From Plantago ovata (taxonomy: Eukaryota; Streptophyta; Magnoliopsida; Lamiales; Plantaginaceae), in assembly GCA_028274465.1 (NCBI GenBank), contig CM051455.1, forward strand, positions 117,403,547 to 117,467,546: a DNA stretch of 64,000 bases, in the 5' to 3' direction. Of the stretch, positions 35,392 to 49,713 are shown one piece after another. A program made the translations under genes and the position numbers. Positions within the stretch are counted from its first letter, which is position 1. Every line of letters starts with the position of its first letter. The notes beneath the pieces were generated by a model. That model did no database searches, was not told the origin of the DNA, and saw nothing but the letters and a program-made list of their open reading frames with translations.

Positions 35392-36263
35392 GGAAATATA
35401 TATGCTACACAAGTCTGGGGAGAGTAACTAACACATTATTATAAAGGTGGATTCCACATGTAGGTCCTATGTGAAGCTCTGATCTTATTCAATTTATTTG
35501 AAAATATATCCTTATATTCATATGTTAGCTTTTAAGCCCGACAGATGGTAGGTGTACGTGGTGTTAATAAGTCGAGACTTATCGATTATTCGGTTTGGCT
35601 CACAGCTCGGTTCCCTCGATAAGATTAACGAGTTGAGTTGAGTTCGAGTTTAAATTTATACTCGTTTTATTAACGAGACGGGCTCGGCTTGTTAAGCTCG
35701 AATGTTAGTATAATTTTACGTTTTGAAGAATACATAATCTATTAATTAAAAGTTAGATTCAATGGGTTCGTTGGTGTTGGTTTTGTTGTTCTCACATCAT
35801 AATAATAATGTTGAATTTTCCCTTTTTCATTTTTTCAGGTGCGCAATTTAATTTACGCTTCTAATTGTGTTAGGTGCCCTTGTGTTTGTATCATTCCATA
35901 TGGAAAAAATTTTACGTAGTTCTAAAATTTCTACATTTATAACTATCATCCATATAATTATAATTATCGTCCCTTAATACATCTCTGCATTTAACATCAA
36001 TGAAAATATTATTCTTGCATTTGAAGCTATTTATTATAATATGACCTTATTATTTGGTGTGTTGATTTATACTTACTCCGTCCCATATCAAGTTTAACAT
36101 TTTATTTTGTTGACGTTTGTTAAAGTCTGTTTGACCTCAACTAATCTTAAATCATATAAAAAAAGTTATATTGTAAAAGTTTAAATGTTAATATTTTATG
36201 ATATAAATTTTTTAATTATTTTTTATCCGATTTAATATTAATTTAAAATCAAATTAACTCTTT
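35392..36263. other. Intergenic, left of U2
   Basis: No gene is seen. Near 35610-35715 words like GAGTTGAGTTGAGTTCGAG and GGGCTCGGCTTGTTAAGCTC resemble a decayed hAT-type MITE. TTACTCCGTCCCA near 36072 resembles a Stowaway-type terminus. Both are weak. Confidence 0.4.
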
Positions 36264-37618
36264 AAACCGTATTTAGTAACATGGAGTTATCTCCATTATC
36301 TTGCATACCAAATAGAACCGAAAGGAAAAAGAACTTCAATTCTTATTGCACTAGATAATCTCTTTCTAGATTATTCTCTGTTCACACTTAGGAAAAACTT
36401 TCCCATCATGTTTTAATTAGGAGAAGGAGTCCTTCTCCCTTAAGTCAATCGACCGACGCCAATAGGAGGGAGATGTGGGCCCAAATTTTGGGACCACATG
36501 CAAGTTGGGATATTTTAAATCCAACTTAAATATTGTCCAAGTGCATATATTGATCCAATTAATATATCTTTTCGATTAAATCATAATTGTATTTCTAAAA
36601 TACAATTACTACAATTAATATTTCCAAGATATTAATTTCTCCACAATCAATTATAATTAATCCAATTAATTAAAATTCTTCCATAATACCTTTGACGAGC
36701 CGGTCCACCGCAAAGTGTGACCCATAGGGCCTCAATGTATTAATTAAGCTAGACAAGACAACTAGGCACCATGGAATTCCTAGACAATTCCACTTGCAAT
36801 ATTAATATATGAGTACGTGTGAGAGGAACCTCAAAACCGTTGGGAAGCCTGTTGCACTCCTGCGGCGATGGTACGGTCTTTTCATCTGACTTGCTCGAAT
36901 GTACCTAGGATGCGATGACGTATCTATTCCATTATTGCACCCATGGCGTCTTTAGTGAGTTGATTGGTTATCGAGATATATTTAGGACCATCCTAAGTAT
37001 ATATGTGTGTTGGCCAGCTGCTTCACCATATCAACTATGAACGACTTTAGCTGTACTCTCATATTCTACACAAAAGAGATGAATCCTCTCCAGCGACCAA
37101 CTACCACCATCCCTATACATATTATCAAGCACCCATATGGACCATATCTACCTCGCACTCGGGTGTAAGCATTGGTTTCAGCCAAAGTACAGGACTCAGT
37201 ATATGTGATAGTAAAGACCTGAGAGTCCAAGGACAAATAACATCACTACCTCAACTCCGGTTCCCATAGACACGTAGGTGTAGATCATACATCGATGGGA
37301 TCTTCGGTGGGTTCTTCCATTGTTCTGATTTTCTCCTTGAACAACTAGGCGCCGTTATGGGAACATCATGGACCCAGTCCCTTCCGTGGTCGTGGGATCG
37401 ACCACACTCACTCCAATGAGTATAACTCCAAACACATGCTAGTCTCGATCGCGTCATTTAGATCCCCATCCGAGATGACCTTCGACTAGGGAGAGTTCGA
37501 GATATATGATGCTTCACATAGGCCCCACTTACTATGTGATAATCCATATATCCACTGGGGGCATGTATATATATATATATCCCTAATTGTGATTGTCTCT
37601 AGGACACACATACTTTCA
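36264..37618 (-). repeat. Copia-type LTR, antisense, solo or truncated (U2)
   Basis: Counterpart of 15926-17351. On the minus strand it starts TGAAAGTATGTGTGTCCTAG at 37618. Its AT tract is short. Confidence 0.75.
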
Positions 37619-39234
37619 CTTTTGGAGAAATCCGATTTGTGTTTGCAGGAGACGGACCCGAGGAGGTCCCCCACGGAGGATTCTCTTCCCAGGGGAAAGG
37701 AGGAATGGGACGAGGCTTTGAGGGAAATGCAATTGTGTGCTTTGGAGTTAGTGAATCTCTTGGGAACTAAAGTTAGCTTAATGCTACAACAATCGAAGAG
37801 GAAAGGGTTACAACTTACAGGAAGGGGATGCCAATACTAAAAAATTTCATAGGGCTATGGAGAAGAGGAGGAGGAGCAATACTTTGGATGGCGTAAGAAT
37901 TAATGAAATGTGGTTGGAGGGAGTTAGTGAGGTGAGAGACGGGATAAAAGAATATTTTGAATCTCATTTCAAGAAAGACTTTGTCCTTTTATCTTTCAAG
38001 GGACTAGAAGGAAAGTGTCTTAGTGAGGAGTCGAGAACTTTGTTGGAACGACCTTTTGATGAGGCGGAAGTTAACTTGGCGGTTTGGGAGTGTGGGGCGG
38101 ACAAAAGCCCAGGACCCGACAGATTTAGTGGACATTTCTTCAGTTTCTCTTGGGTTACTATCAAAGAAGATATCGTTAAGGTCTTCAACGAATTTCATTC
38201 GAATGGGAAGCTTAGAAAAGGAATTAATAGCACATTCATTACTTTGATACCTAAGGGTACGAATACCGTTGGTCTTGGTGATTTTTGCACTATCTCATTG
38301 GTGAATAGTCTCTACAAGAGCTAAAGTACTTTGAAAGCGTTTGGGGCTAGTTTTGGAAAGTGTAATCTCGGAAAATCAATCGGCTTTTATTGGGGAGAGG
38401 AACATTTTGGATGCGTTTCTAGTCGCTAATGAAACAATACATGAGGTGAAAAGGAAGCAGGAAGAGGCGTTTTTTGTTGAAACTTGATTTTGCTAAGGCA
38501 TATGATTCTGTGAGTTGGGATCTCCTCTTTGGAATGATTAAGGAATTGGGGTTTGGTGATCGTTTGATAGGTTGGGTCCGGGAGAGTGTTACTACGGTCT
38601 CGATGTTCATCTTATTCAACGGAAGTCCTACAAAATAATTCGAGATTAAAAGAGGCCTTAGACAAGGAGACCCACTTTTGCCTTTCCTCTACCTCATTGT
38701 GGCGGAAGGACTTAGTAGAATGTTCTCAAAGGCGTGTGAGAAGGGTTTGCTCAAGCCATGATTGGTAGGAAAAGAGAAAGTTGCCATCTCCCTTCTTCCA
38801 TTTACGGACGACTCCTTGATTTTGGGCGAAGCTTTTAAGGGGAATTTCGAAGTGGTGAATTGCATTCTTAGGTGCTTCGAACTTTTGCGGGTTTGAAAAT
38901 TAATTTAAAAAAGAGTAGCCTTATGGGAGTTAATGTGGAGGAGGATACACATGAGGGATGGGCAAGGTTTCTTTGTTGTTCTACCACTTTAATCCCTTTT
39001 ATTTATCTTGGCCTTCCGGTGGAAGGGAAAGGGAGAGATAAAAGAACTTGGAAGGTGATAAAAGATAAAATGATGGCAAGGCTAGGATCTTGGGAGAACA
39101 AGTTTTTATCCTTTGGTGGTAGGATGACTCTTACCAAATCGATGCTTATATAATTCTTTTCCAATCTATTACCTATCTTTCTTAATGATGCCGGTGTCGG
39201 TGGCTAATTCCTTAACCACTCTCCAAATAGTGTA
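37619..39234 (+). pseudogene. L1-type LINE ORF2 fragment (U2)
   Basis: Counterpart of 17352-18966, with the same RT motifs (SPGPDRFSGHFF, AYDSVSWDLL, RGLRQGDPLLPFL, YLGLPVEGKG) and several shared lesions. New differences include an extra T near 38475 and a base change that turns the FADD region into FTDD (near 38805-38815). The shared lesions show it was dead before the duplication. Confidence 0.9.
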
Positions 39235-39439
39235 ATTTTTAGAATGAATATAATATTGATACAATTAATAAATGACATGTAAAATGAAATGAATTATGAA
39301 GTTTAAAAAGAAATAAATTAAAAATAAATGAAAAATAAGGAATTAAAGGGTAGCAACCGCTGAAGTCTATGGGAATGAAATTCGTAGGAAAGTTACCGTG
39401 AAGGATCACATTAAATAGCAACTGTCGGATGTTCTCACA

Positions 39440-40104
39440 TAGGGGTGAGCATAGTATTGGCCTGCCCGACCCGACACCCCAAACCGCCTGCAGATCACCC
39501 GCACCTGCCAACTTTTTGTCGCGTTAAAATTAGTCGTGGCTGAAACTAACACACCCGCCGCGGGTTGGGTCGGGTGGCGGGTCGAGGGTTGCACCTGCCA
39601 CCCACCCACCCAACCCGACTAGTAGTATTGCACGTAGTAGACTAGTAGTGATGTATAAACTTACTGTAATACTAATTATGTAGTATTAAATTATTAATAT
39701 AATAAAAATATAAAATAAAAAAATAGACAACAACATTGAGGTGCTCGATTAATCACTCATTCATGGATGGTCAGTAACTCTACTGGCAGCTTGGAGACAT
39801 TTTGACTTTGTAGTAGATTTGGTGATTTAATGTAGTATGTACTTGTTGACTTTTTTGGAGAATTACATATTAGGTTATGAACGTATTTTTCACTACGGAC
39901 ATGTAAGTTTTAGTTTATGGATCTTGTATCAATTGGCTTTTAAACTTGGTTTAATATTTTCTATTGTTGTTTATGTTGTTTTGAAGTTTTATTTAAAATT
40001 ACAACCCGACCACCACCCGCCTGTCAATTTTGTCACCTAACTCGTCGTGGGTTGTCATTAAGACCACCCGTCTATTGTGGGTAGGATATATATATATATA
40101 TATA
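39440..40104. mobile_element. hAT-like element (U2), right end deleted
   Basis: Counterpart of 19173-19859. The left end TAGGGGTGAGC is present. The right end is lost where GTGGGTAGGAT runs straight into a short AT tract and then the sequence that follows the third AT repeat of U1. Confidence 0.6.
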
Positions 40105-42710
40105 AACGCTACGCGTGTCAAGTGATATTTGTAAATAAATTTTTGTTGTGTGCTAACTAAATTGTAATATAAGGTTATATTTTAATGGTATATTGAAATG
40201 GTAAAGATAACTTACACAAGTAAAAGGAAACTTATATTTGTTTAAATCTAATTGTACAAATGTTATTGCTTTCCAAAATTCTAAATTTCACTTTTCTTTC
40301 TAGTTTGCATCCCAATTTAACTTCAAATTTGTTTCCTAGAATGTACGTGCCATGCTACGCGTGACAAGCGATATTTCAAAAAAAATTCACTTTTGTTGTA
40401 CCTCATTACATATGGGTTCCTTTGCTTAATTTTAAAGTGGGCACGAGTGGATTTCTGAAATTTTCACCCTAGGTTTTTTGCTAGAACTTTAGATGCTCAT
40501 TTGAGAACACAAGATTTTGTGTACTGTATCTAATTTGAAACAAAACTCCTAGTTTGCATTTTGGGTATCCAAACTCAATGGAAGTTCACTAAGCTACGTG
40601 AACCTAGAAGCCTCAGTTTATCTTTATTTTGCTCTTAGATTTAAGTTAAATACGTTATATACAACATGTGTGTTCAAATAAATAAATTGATGTTGGAAGA
40701 CAAGATTCTTTTATGCAAAACCGTTCCAACAATACTTTAAGATTCTGATTGTGCTTGCTTTGAATAAGTTGTTCAAGAGTGAAAGAGTTATGATGCTGCT
40801 CAAGGTGCAACCACGCTCCCGGATTTTACCAGTTTGGTTCTCAGTTTCTACGGGATAGATTCTTCATACGGTTTGAACTTTGAACAACAATTTAGGATAG
40901 GAAATGTTGGAGTGAGCTATGCTACGCTTGTGAAGTATTCCCTCCATGCCAGAACAGTTACACCATTTTTACTTTAACAATATTCAAATTTGACTACAAA
41001 AATTACTATTAAATTATAATGGTAAAATATTTATTATAGTTATGTTATAAAACTTAACATCCTAAAGGGCCGGGTCCCAATTTCAATACGTAATTCTACT
41101 TGCGTAATGAACAGTCTTAGACTGTCTAGTATTGCGAGCATGTTATGCAGTAGTAACAAAATAGACATGGAAATCTGGCAAAGTGTGAAATCTTGATACT
41201 AAGCTTGCGGTAAATTATTGAAGTAAAGCAAAAAGTATATCTATTCTCTCATACTGAGAAATCTATAATTGAACGATTGATATAACAACAAACAACATAT
41301 CATCAAATTCATTTTAAAATATACTTGATTGAGAATGTAATCCGATGGCATCCTTACATTGACTTCCCAACAGAGCTGTTATTGCCTGGAGTCTCAAAAT
41401 ACACATGCAATCTTCTTAACAAGATAAACCAAAGAATGTAAGGATATCGAAGAACTTGTATCGACAGTCAGGTATGTCACTGGTCATAATGGTAGGATGT
41501 GAATTTCATTGGCATCTTCATCAAAACAATACTCATGAACCAACACCATCACTGTCGCAATGACAAATTGACAATGAATATTAAAGTCTCTTGGCACACA
41601 TACATCTGCCAAACCTGGATACGTTCCCCATTCCCTACCCACCACTGAACCCCCACTGTTTAAACATCATCCAAGCACAATTTACAGCGAGTTCCAATGT
41701 CCACATGGTTGATATTCCGCTTCTTAAGATTATATTGAGTCGGTAACCTGTTTAAGACCAGTTTCCACACAAATCCACTGATCTTGAGAGGAAGAATGCA
41801 CTCCCACACGCTTTTTCCAATCTACCTCCTGCTGCATATTATAGAAACCACCAATCTGTAGCAATATCTCTTGTTGTACCGCTAGATGAATAAGATCCAG
41901 TACCATCACCTTTCCACAACCAGCCACCGCCAAGAATTAGAATAAAAACCAGAGCTTCAGTATATGCAAAAATGAATTACATTGGTTGCTCAAAACTTTC
42001 TTATGTACAATTAATCTGAATGTGATAAGATCTTGAGGCAGAGCAGAAGCAGATCGCGATCGCAGAACAGAAACAGACCGAGATCGAGTGATATATATAT
42101 AGAGTATAATAATTTGTTGCACTAATGTACTTAAGATTATTATTTAATTTGTTTTGCACACATACACCGTATCAATTTTTAAAATAATAAAAACACTTGT
42201 TAGGGTATTCCAGAATTGCCACTTTTGGTATTTCTGAGCGGCATTGTCCAATTTGAAAACTCCGATCAATTGCACACGATTTTGCCTTATTGGCCGTCAA
42301 AATGTCGTGACGGACCAATTTTAACTATTGAGAGATGTCATTGACCTTAATTTTTTGAATTAAATGACACGTGCTAAACTTTAATTTGGTAATTTCTTAT
42401 TTAAAAAATTAAAGTATGTATATATTTCTTGTAATTTCAAATTAGTACAAATACAAATTACAGAAAAATATTGTTCTTGTACGAACAAAAAATTAGAAAT
42501 TCAAATTAAAATGATTTATTAAGTTTTGACGCAATCCTTCACAATTTAAAGTAGTCGTGATATGCGACCCGCGGATTTTGACTAAGTATGTGACCGAACT
42601 TTTGGTACAATTAAGTTATTAAATTCAAATTCGGAATGTTATTTTAAGCCCAATTTCTTTAAAAAGAGAACAAGCCCAATTTCATTATGGCCCGAGTCTT
42701 TTGAATATCA
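40105..42710. other. Intergenic, U2
   Basis: Counterpart of 20462-23067, including the antisense LINE scrap at about 41570-41800. No gene is seen. Confidence 0.5.
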
Positions 42711-42719
42711 AAACCCTAA
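42711..42719 (+). promoter_or_regulatory. Telo-box upstream of gene A2
   Basis: AAACCCTAA, conserved with 23068-23076. As for A1, the link to the gene is inferred. Confidence 0.35.
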
Positions 42720-43483
42720 TTTTTATTTTTTGTTACCAAAATCACAAAGAACAATTTTCTGGGACCAGCCTTGAAACCTAACGAGGATCTAAAGCCATTT
42801 GCCTTCAACCTGTTGCTCCCTCAAGTTACCATCACAGGCAAGTTACGTTGCGGTCTGAATTAATCATGATATATAACAGTTAAAAGCTTAGCTTAAGTTT
42901 AGAGGTGCTGGTTAGAATTTGAGTTGACGGCCGATTGTATATTTCAATGACCTTGTCCTCTATTTATAGTTGTCATTTGTTTAGCTATTACTTGAATTAG
43001 TCCAATTCCTGTTTCCTTGCTTTTACTGCCGTGAGATGATATATAATTGTACACTTCATTTATCTATTCGTCATGTTACAAACCTTGCATTGTGATTTTG
43101 GCATGACAGCAGAATTATCATCATGTTGCATATTTTTGTCTCTATTGTATAGATTTATATGTTCTCTAGTTGAGGGTTTGTTTGTGCCGGATTCATATGT
43201 AGTGAGTATATGTTACTTTTAGCAAGTTTACTGTTTAGGGTTTACCATAACAAGAAAATCTAGGAAAACACAAATGCAGATGCTATTATTTAATTAAATC
43301 TCAAACTATCAGATGGACAGATAAAAAAACTGTCCTAAGCAGTGTGACATAGAATTTAAGAGCCGGGATTTATTGGGGGTAAGCACAAATTGGAGCACTC
43401 GCTGACAGACCGTGCTAAAGTCGAGATGCAGCAGGGGTATAAACATATAACAGAACCCGCTGACATACCATGCAAACTAACAT

Positions 43484-43976
43484 TATAGATTTTGCTAGCC
43501 AGAGCCACAGGATTGGAATAGGAATAGGACCTGTGTCGCCAAGTGAGCTCACGAATAATATATAAATAAAGGTAAAGAACATTATTTGGCTTCAGACAAG
43601 AAAAGCCCAGATAGTATTAATATACATACTTAGCTTCACAAAGGTCAATTCAACTTAATGACTTGAAGGTAAGTCCAGAGAATTTAAAGGTAAAAGAGAA
43701 TGTTATGCTCTTAAAGCAATCCAGAATATTAAGCTTAAGTGTTCTGTTAATAGTCATTGCATTCAAATGTTAACTTTCAATATATCAAGAATCGAAACCA
43801 CAAGAGGAAGTATATAGGTTCATGACATATGCATGAGAACATGAGAACTTGCTTAGTCACTTGCTATATATATAAATATTTATATTTTTAGGTGATGACC
43901 TTTATAGGAGTGGAGGGTGTTGAAGAGAAACGTGATTAGTACCTGATGCCCAGATATATAGTTACATGGTTATTAT
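43484..43976. other. A2 upstream block absent from the A1 copy
   Basis: About 493 bp lie between AACAT and GAGTTTCAC in U2; in U1 those flanks are joined at 23840. A paralogous version of the block lies upstream of B1 and B2 (for example 26995-27360). The block is therefore ancestral and U1 has lost it. Confidence 0.75.
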
Positions 43977-44633
43977 GAGTTTCACTTTTTATAGTTACAT
44001 TAATCCATCTTTCACGAATTAATAGTAGTAAAATTCCCTACTGCTGCATTGAATTATTTTCTATTTTTGACACATTAGTCGTCTAACGACGATTTATATT
44101 TTCACGTTTTAAATTCAACCGCATTTTGGGGTCTAATTGATCTCTAGCGCGAACTTTATTTTAATTAATTCATGTAAATAAATTTAGGGCGCTACAACTT
44201 GGTCAGGCAAGCCAGATTTTAAAACCGCATCTTTTTAAATTACATTCATGTGAAAACTGCATAACTATGAAATTCATGTGACAAAGTCAAATATGGGTAT
44301 TGATCACTCTCTGGTAAGTTACCTATCCAATGTTGATAGATATGAGCAGTGAAGTTATGAAATGATGAGTTATGCTATATGATTTGTTGTGTAGTATGTT
44401 ATGCTGTTGTTAGCCAAAAATTGGATTTCTTCAACTCTCATGCTTTGGTTAAAATTTTGTTGGCCAGATATTAGTCTAGTCTCAAATACAACATTTTTTT
44501 GTTCTTGGAAAATTTAAGGGTATGTAGCCTTGTGGCCTAGCTGGGGGTGATAAGTTACTACTTGTTGTAATTCCTTATCCTCTTAAGGCTCTGATTCCAT
44601 CAGTTCTCCATTTTGTATCACAGTGCTTCTCGA

Positions 44634-46717
44634 ATGGAGATGAGAGCTATTTCATCACAAAAGAGGAATCTGCAGTCAGAACTTGAGGTTCCTCCCAAGA
44701 GGTGCTGCCTAGCAAACAACCAGGATGATTTGTGCTCGGTTACTGATCAGATGGAGAACATCTTGGTTGAGAATTCGTCAAGCACTCTTACAGTAAATGA
44801 AGTTGTTGCTCTCTTTAGGAAAGCTAATATGTCCTTTGATGATTATGAGGTTTTGATGCCTTCGCAACAGCAGCGTGCAAACAAGCCGCCAAAAGGCTAC
44901 ACTTCTGTCTATGAAGAACAAATTGAAGCAGGTCTCAGATATCCATTGCATGATTTGGTGATCGACATTTGTAATCAGATGTGTGTCTCACCTAGCCAAT
45001 TGGGGCCGAATGCTCACAGGACTATTGTTTGTTTTATCTTGTGCGCTCAATTTTACAAGATCCCTACGACAGCTGATTACTTTTTCAGCCTGTTCCAAGT
45101 TCATAAGGATATGCATTTTCGTGCAAAAGATGGGCTTCTGTTCCTCACAGATATGCCTAGGACCCCCCATGGGTGGAGGATGAAATTCTTTTTCATACGA
45201 CCATTGAAGGCGTCTTGGAATTGCCTTACTGAGTGGAGTAAAACACCTTTTATGCCTTCCTCCAACGATTCATTGGCTAAATTTGCAGTAGACTTGGGAG
45301 TAACAAAACATCATTTTAAGGTCGCAGATTTATTACAGGGTCCGATTCTTGTGCATGGGGGAATCCAACCTGGAAGCGCATTCCATGAAATTACTTTTCG
45401 TGAGTATTTTTATATCATCACTTTCCCTGGAAGCGCATTCTTTTATTTCCTGCAGGATGATCTCAGTTCTAAAGAACTCGTCAGTGTCAATGATTTTATG
45501 TGTTTCATTGAAATGCTATAAACCTGAAGAATTTACTCATTTGTTCATATCGTGTTTTTAATGTTGAGTAAATTCCTTCAAACGCAGAGCACCTGATGAA
45601 CATGATCATGTCTACTGAGGAGCCAGAAACCTCTTCCAGCAGCTGCCAAGAATCAGTAAATTCTCCATCTCAAACTGATGTCCCTCTCGGCAAGGATAAG
45701 ACTCCTCTGGGCGTACTCGTTCATAAAGAGAAAGAGAATCAATCTGAAAATCCCCAAGCTCATGACCTTGTTCAGCCCCAAGCTCTTCCTTCTCCTCTGC
45801 TTGCAATGTCACAGGTTTGCGTTAAATTTTCCTCATGAGAATTTTGCGAATTGCGTTAATATTGCCTCATCTGTATGCAAAAGATCATAGCTTTTTTTTT
45901 TTTGTTTCTTTTGTTGTCAATTATATTTACTAACGTCTGCACTATTTAATGCTAGTTTCTGGAGTCGGTGCACGTCCTTAAAGAATGCTATCAGAAGTTG
46001 CAGATGGAGAACCTGGAACTCACATCGAAGCTTACATGTACTAATTCCCGGGTGGAAGAGCTTGAGAAAGACCTGGGGCATGTAAAAAAAGAATGCTATC
46101 AGAAGTTACAGCTGGAGAACCAGGAACTCACTTCAGAGCTCACATTTACTAAATCCCAAGTTGAAGAACTTCAGCAAGAACTCGAGCTATCTGAAGCTAA
46201 GATAGTCCACTCAGAAGAGAAGGCCTATTTGGCAATGGATGATGTGAAAAGATTAGAGAAAACTATAATAAATCTCAAGTCCGACTCAGATCGACATCGC
46301 AATAAGATCACAAGAGAGGCTATCAATGCTTACAGACAATCATATGAGTTCTTGGAAAGTTGTGAAGAGATGAAGAAAGATGCCGTGAAGGAATATAAAC
46401 GCTCAGAAGATTATTTTAACTCCCTTCGTCAGGCAGGGGAAGCTGCAATCAGGTCGTACAAGTCATCAACTGAGTTTATGGACTTACGTGATACCACCGG
46501 GAAAGAAGCTATTGAAGTATATAAAACCTCAAGCGATTTCCGCAATGCAGTTTGGGAGGAGTCAGTGAAACATTATCGCAATGGCTTTGACACATGTATG
46601 CTCCAATTCTTGAACTGTGGTCAACTGCCTGAAACGTTTAACTTCGACTTTTTAAATGTGGGCAAACCTCCAGGACAAGTGCATGGCGGCACTGCTTCTA
46701 CATCTGCTCTGAATTGA
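44634..46717 (+). CDS. Gene A2: accessory-ORF-like protein (584 aa, 3 coding exons)
   Basis: Coding exons are 44634-45399, 45588-45814 and 45956-46717, with the same splice sites and phases as A1. The first two coding exons encode the same residues as A1. The third differs at two residues (Gln to Leu in the first coiled-coil repeat; Tyr to His in SDRHRNK). By eye five coding bases differ between A1 and A2, three of them silent. Domain layout is as in A1: basic N-terminus, core domain at ~90-215, Ser/Pro-rich linker, coiled coil, GFDTCMLQ-type C-terminus. Unlike A1, it keeps the 493-bp upstream block, so the two genes may be regulated differently. Confidence 0.8.
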
Positions 46718-48208
46718 AACCTGAAATATGAGGTTAAAATTTCTCCTTAGAAATATGATCTGTATCTATTCATCTGTGCTTTATTTGCTCATGTTTGTTG
46801 TATTCAACATGTGTCTACTGTTTGGATTTTTATTCAACATCTGTATTACATTCGGTATTTTCAGAGTGTTTCCTGTTAATCATTACTTTCAGGGAGTAAA
46901 GAACATTTCGCATATATAGAAATCGCATGTAAAATCTAAAGAATGTTGTTTGTAAACTTATTGCCTATTGTATTAACTAAACCAGCTTGCAACGCTGAAA
47001 GTTCTGCTACATTATTGGTTATACCGTGTATGACCAACAGCGCCTGGGGTCACCTGAAGGAATGCCCTGTGTGATCCTGAAGTATTCAGCCATCTTGTCT
47101 TGCAGGTCTGCGCAATATACCAGCAGTATCATCTAAAAAGAAAATAATTTGGCTTCACAAAGGTCAGTTCAACTTAATGGATTGAAGTCTAGTCCAGAGA
47201 AGCTAAAGTTAAGGAGGATGTTATGCTCTTAAAGGAATCCAGAATGTTAAGCTTAATAGTAATTGGCTCATTGCATTAAAATGTTAACTTTCAACATATC
47301 AAGAATCAAAACTAGAAGAGAAATTAAGTATAGTAAATAGGTTCATGGCATATGCATGAGAACTTGCTTTGTCAAGTGGCTGAGACTAACACTTTCTATA
47401 TAAATAACTATATTTTTAGGAGATTAGGAGTTGAGGATGTTGCCGAGCAGCGTGATCAGTACCTGATCCCCAGATAATTACATGGTTATATCTTACATCA
47501 TTACGAATTTCACTTCTTATAGTTAAGTGAATCCATCTTTCACGAATTAGCTAGTGGTAGTAAAACTCCGTACCGCTCCATTGAATAAGTTTCCATTTTT
47601 TAGGACATTAATCGTCTAACCACGATTTATATTTCACGTTTAAAAATTCAACCACATTTTAGCGCGAACTTTATTATAATTAATTTGTGTAAATAAATTT
47701 AGTGCGCTACAACTTGGTTTCAGAGTCAAGTTTTAAAACTGCAGGTTCTCGGATCGTACTCTTTTCAAACCGCATCTCTTAAAATTGCATCGAAGTCAAA
47801 TATGGGTATTGATCACTCTCCGGCACACCTCTTCACTCTGGTAAGTTACCTATCCAATGTTGATAATAAGTTATTATGCTATGTGATTTTTTGTAAGCAC
47901 ATGGTACAGAACTTATACGCACCCTGTTGTGTAGTGTGTTGTAGCCAACAATTGGATTTCTTCAACTCTCATGCCAGATATTAGTCTAGTCTCAAATACA
48001 ACATCTTTTTTTTTTTCTTGGAAAATTTAAGGGTATGTAGCCTTGTGGCCTAGCTGGGGGTGATAAGTTTCTTGGCTTTCCTTGCTATTGCTTCATGTTT
48101 GATGACTGATGATGTTAATACTTGTTGCAATTACTTATCCTTTTAAGGCTCTGATTCCATCAGTTCTCCATTTTGTGTGTTTCCATGTGGTATCACAGTG
48201 CTTCTAGA

Positions 48209-49713
48209 ATGGAGATGAGAGCTATATATTTCATCACAAAAGTGGAATCTGCACTCAGAATTCGAGGTTCCTCCCAAGAGGTGCTGCCTAGCAAACAATC
48301 AGGATGATTTGTGCTCGGCTACTGATCAGATGGAACATCTTGGTGGAGAATTCGTTAAGCACTCTTACTGTAAATGAAGTTGTTGCTCTCTTTAGAAAAC
48401 CTCCTTCGATGATTATGAGGTTTTGATACCTTCGCAAGAGCAGCGGGCAAACAAGCCGCCAAAAGGCTACATTTCCATCTATGAAGAACAAATTGAAGCA
48501 GGTCTCAGATATCCATTGCATGATTTTAAGGTCGCGGATCTATTACAGGATCTGAATTCTTGTGCATGGGGGAATCCAACCTGGAAGCGCATTCCATGAA
48601 ATGACATTTCGTGAGTATTATACAATCACTTCATAAGTTGAGAAGTATATCTAAGCTCTTTTATTTTTTGCAGGATGATCTCAGTTCTACAGAACTCGTC
48701 AGTCGTCAATGATTTTATGTGTTTCATTTTTTTTTTAATCGGCTAAAAATAGTGATCTTATGTGTTTCATTGAAATGCTATAAACTTGATCACCAGTGCA
48801 GTAGAATCTGAAGAATTTACTCATTTGTTCATATCATGTTTCTAATGTTGAGTAAATTCCTTCAACGCAGAGCACCTGATGAACATGATCATGTCCACCG
48901 AGGAGCCAGAAACCCCTTCTAGCAGCTCCCAAGAATTAGTATATTCTCCATCTCAAACTGATGTCCCTCTCTGCAAGGATAAGACTCCTCTCCGCGTACT
49001 CAATCATAAAGGGAAAGAGAATCAAACTGAAAATCCTTTAGAACCAGTGACTCAGAACCTTGTTCAGCCCCAAGCTCTTCCTTCTCCTCTGGTAGCAATG
49101 TCACATGTTTGCAGAAGTTTTTGCGTTAAATTTTCCCCATCATAAGAATTTTAATTGCGATATTAATTGCGTTAATATTGCCTCATCTGTATGCGAAAGA
49201 CCTTAGCATTTTTTTTTGTTTCTTTTTTGTTAATTATATTTACTAACTTCTGCACTATTTAATGCTAGTTTCTGGAGTCGGTGCATGTCCTGAAAGAATG
49301 CTATCAGAAGTTGCAGATGGAGAACCAAGAACTCACATCCAAGCTTACATGTACTAATTCTCGGGTGGAATAGCCTGAGCAAGAACTTGAGCATGTAAAA
49401 AAAGAATGCTATCAGAAGTTACAGCTGGAGAACCAGGAACTCAATTCAGAAATCCACCGGGAGAGAAGCTATTGAAATATATAAAACCTCAAGCGAATTT
49501 CGCAATGCAGTTTGGGAAGAGTCAGTGAAACATTATCGCAATGGCTTTGACACATGTATGCTCCAATTCTTGTACTGTGGTCAACTGCCTGAAGTGTTTA
49601 ACTTCGACTTTTTAAACAGGAGTGCTGGTATGGGCAAACCTCCTGGACAAGAGCATGGCGGTGCTGCTTCTAAATCTGCTCTGAAAATGAAGCCTATAAA
49701 ACCTGAAATATGA
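48209..49713 (+). pseudogene. Gene B2: decayed paralogue of gene A
   Basis: Counterpart of B1 with the same lesions: the ATAT insertion, the ~120-codon loss in the core domain, the TAG in the coiled coil and the coiled-coil deletion. The decay therefore predates the unit duplication. Minor further base changes are present. Confidence 0.85.
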
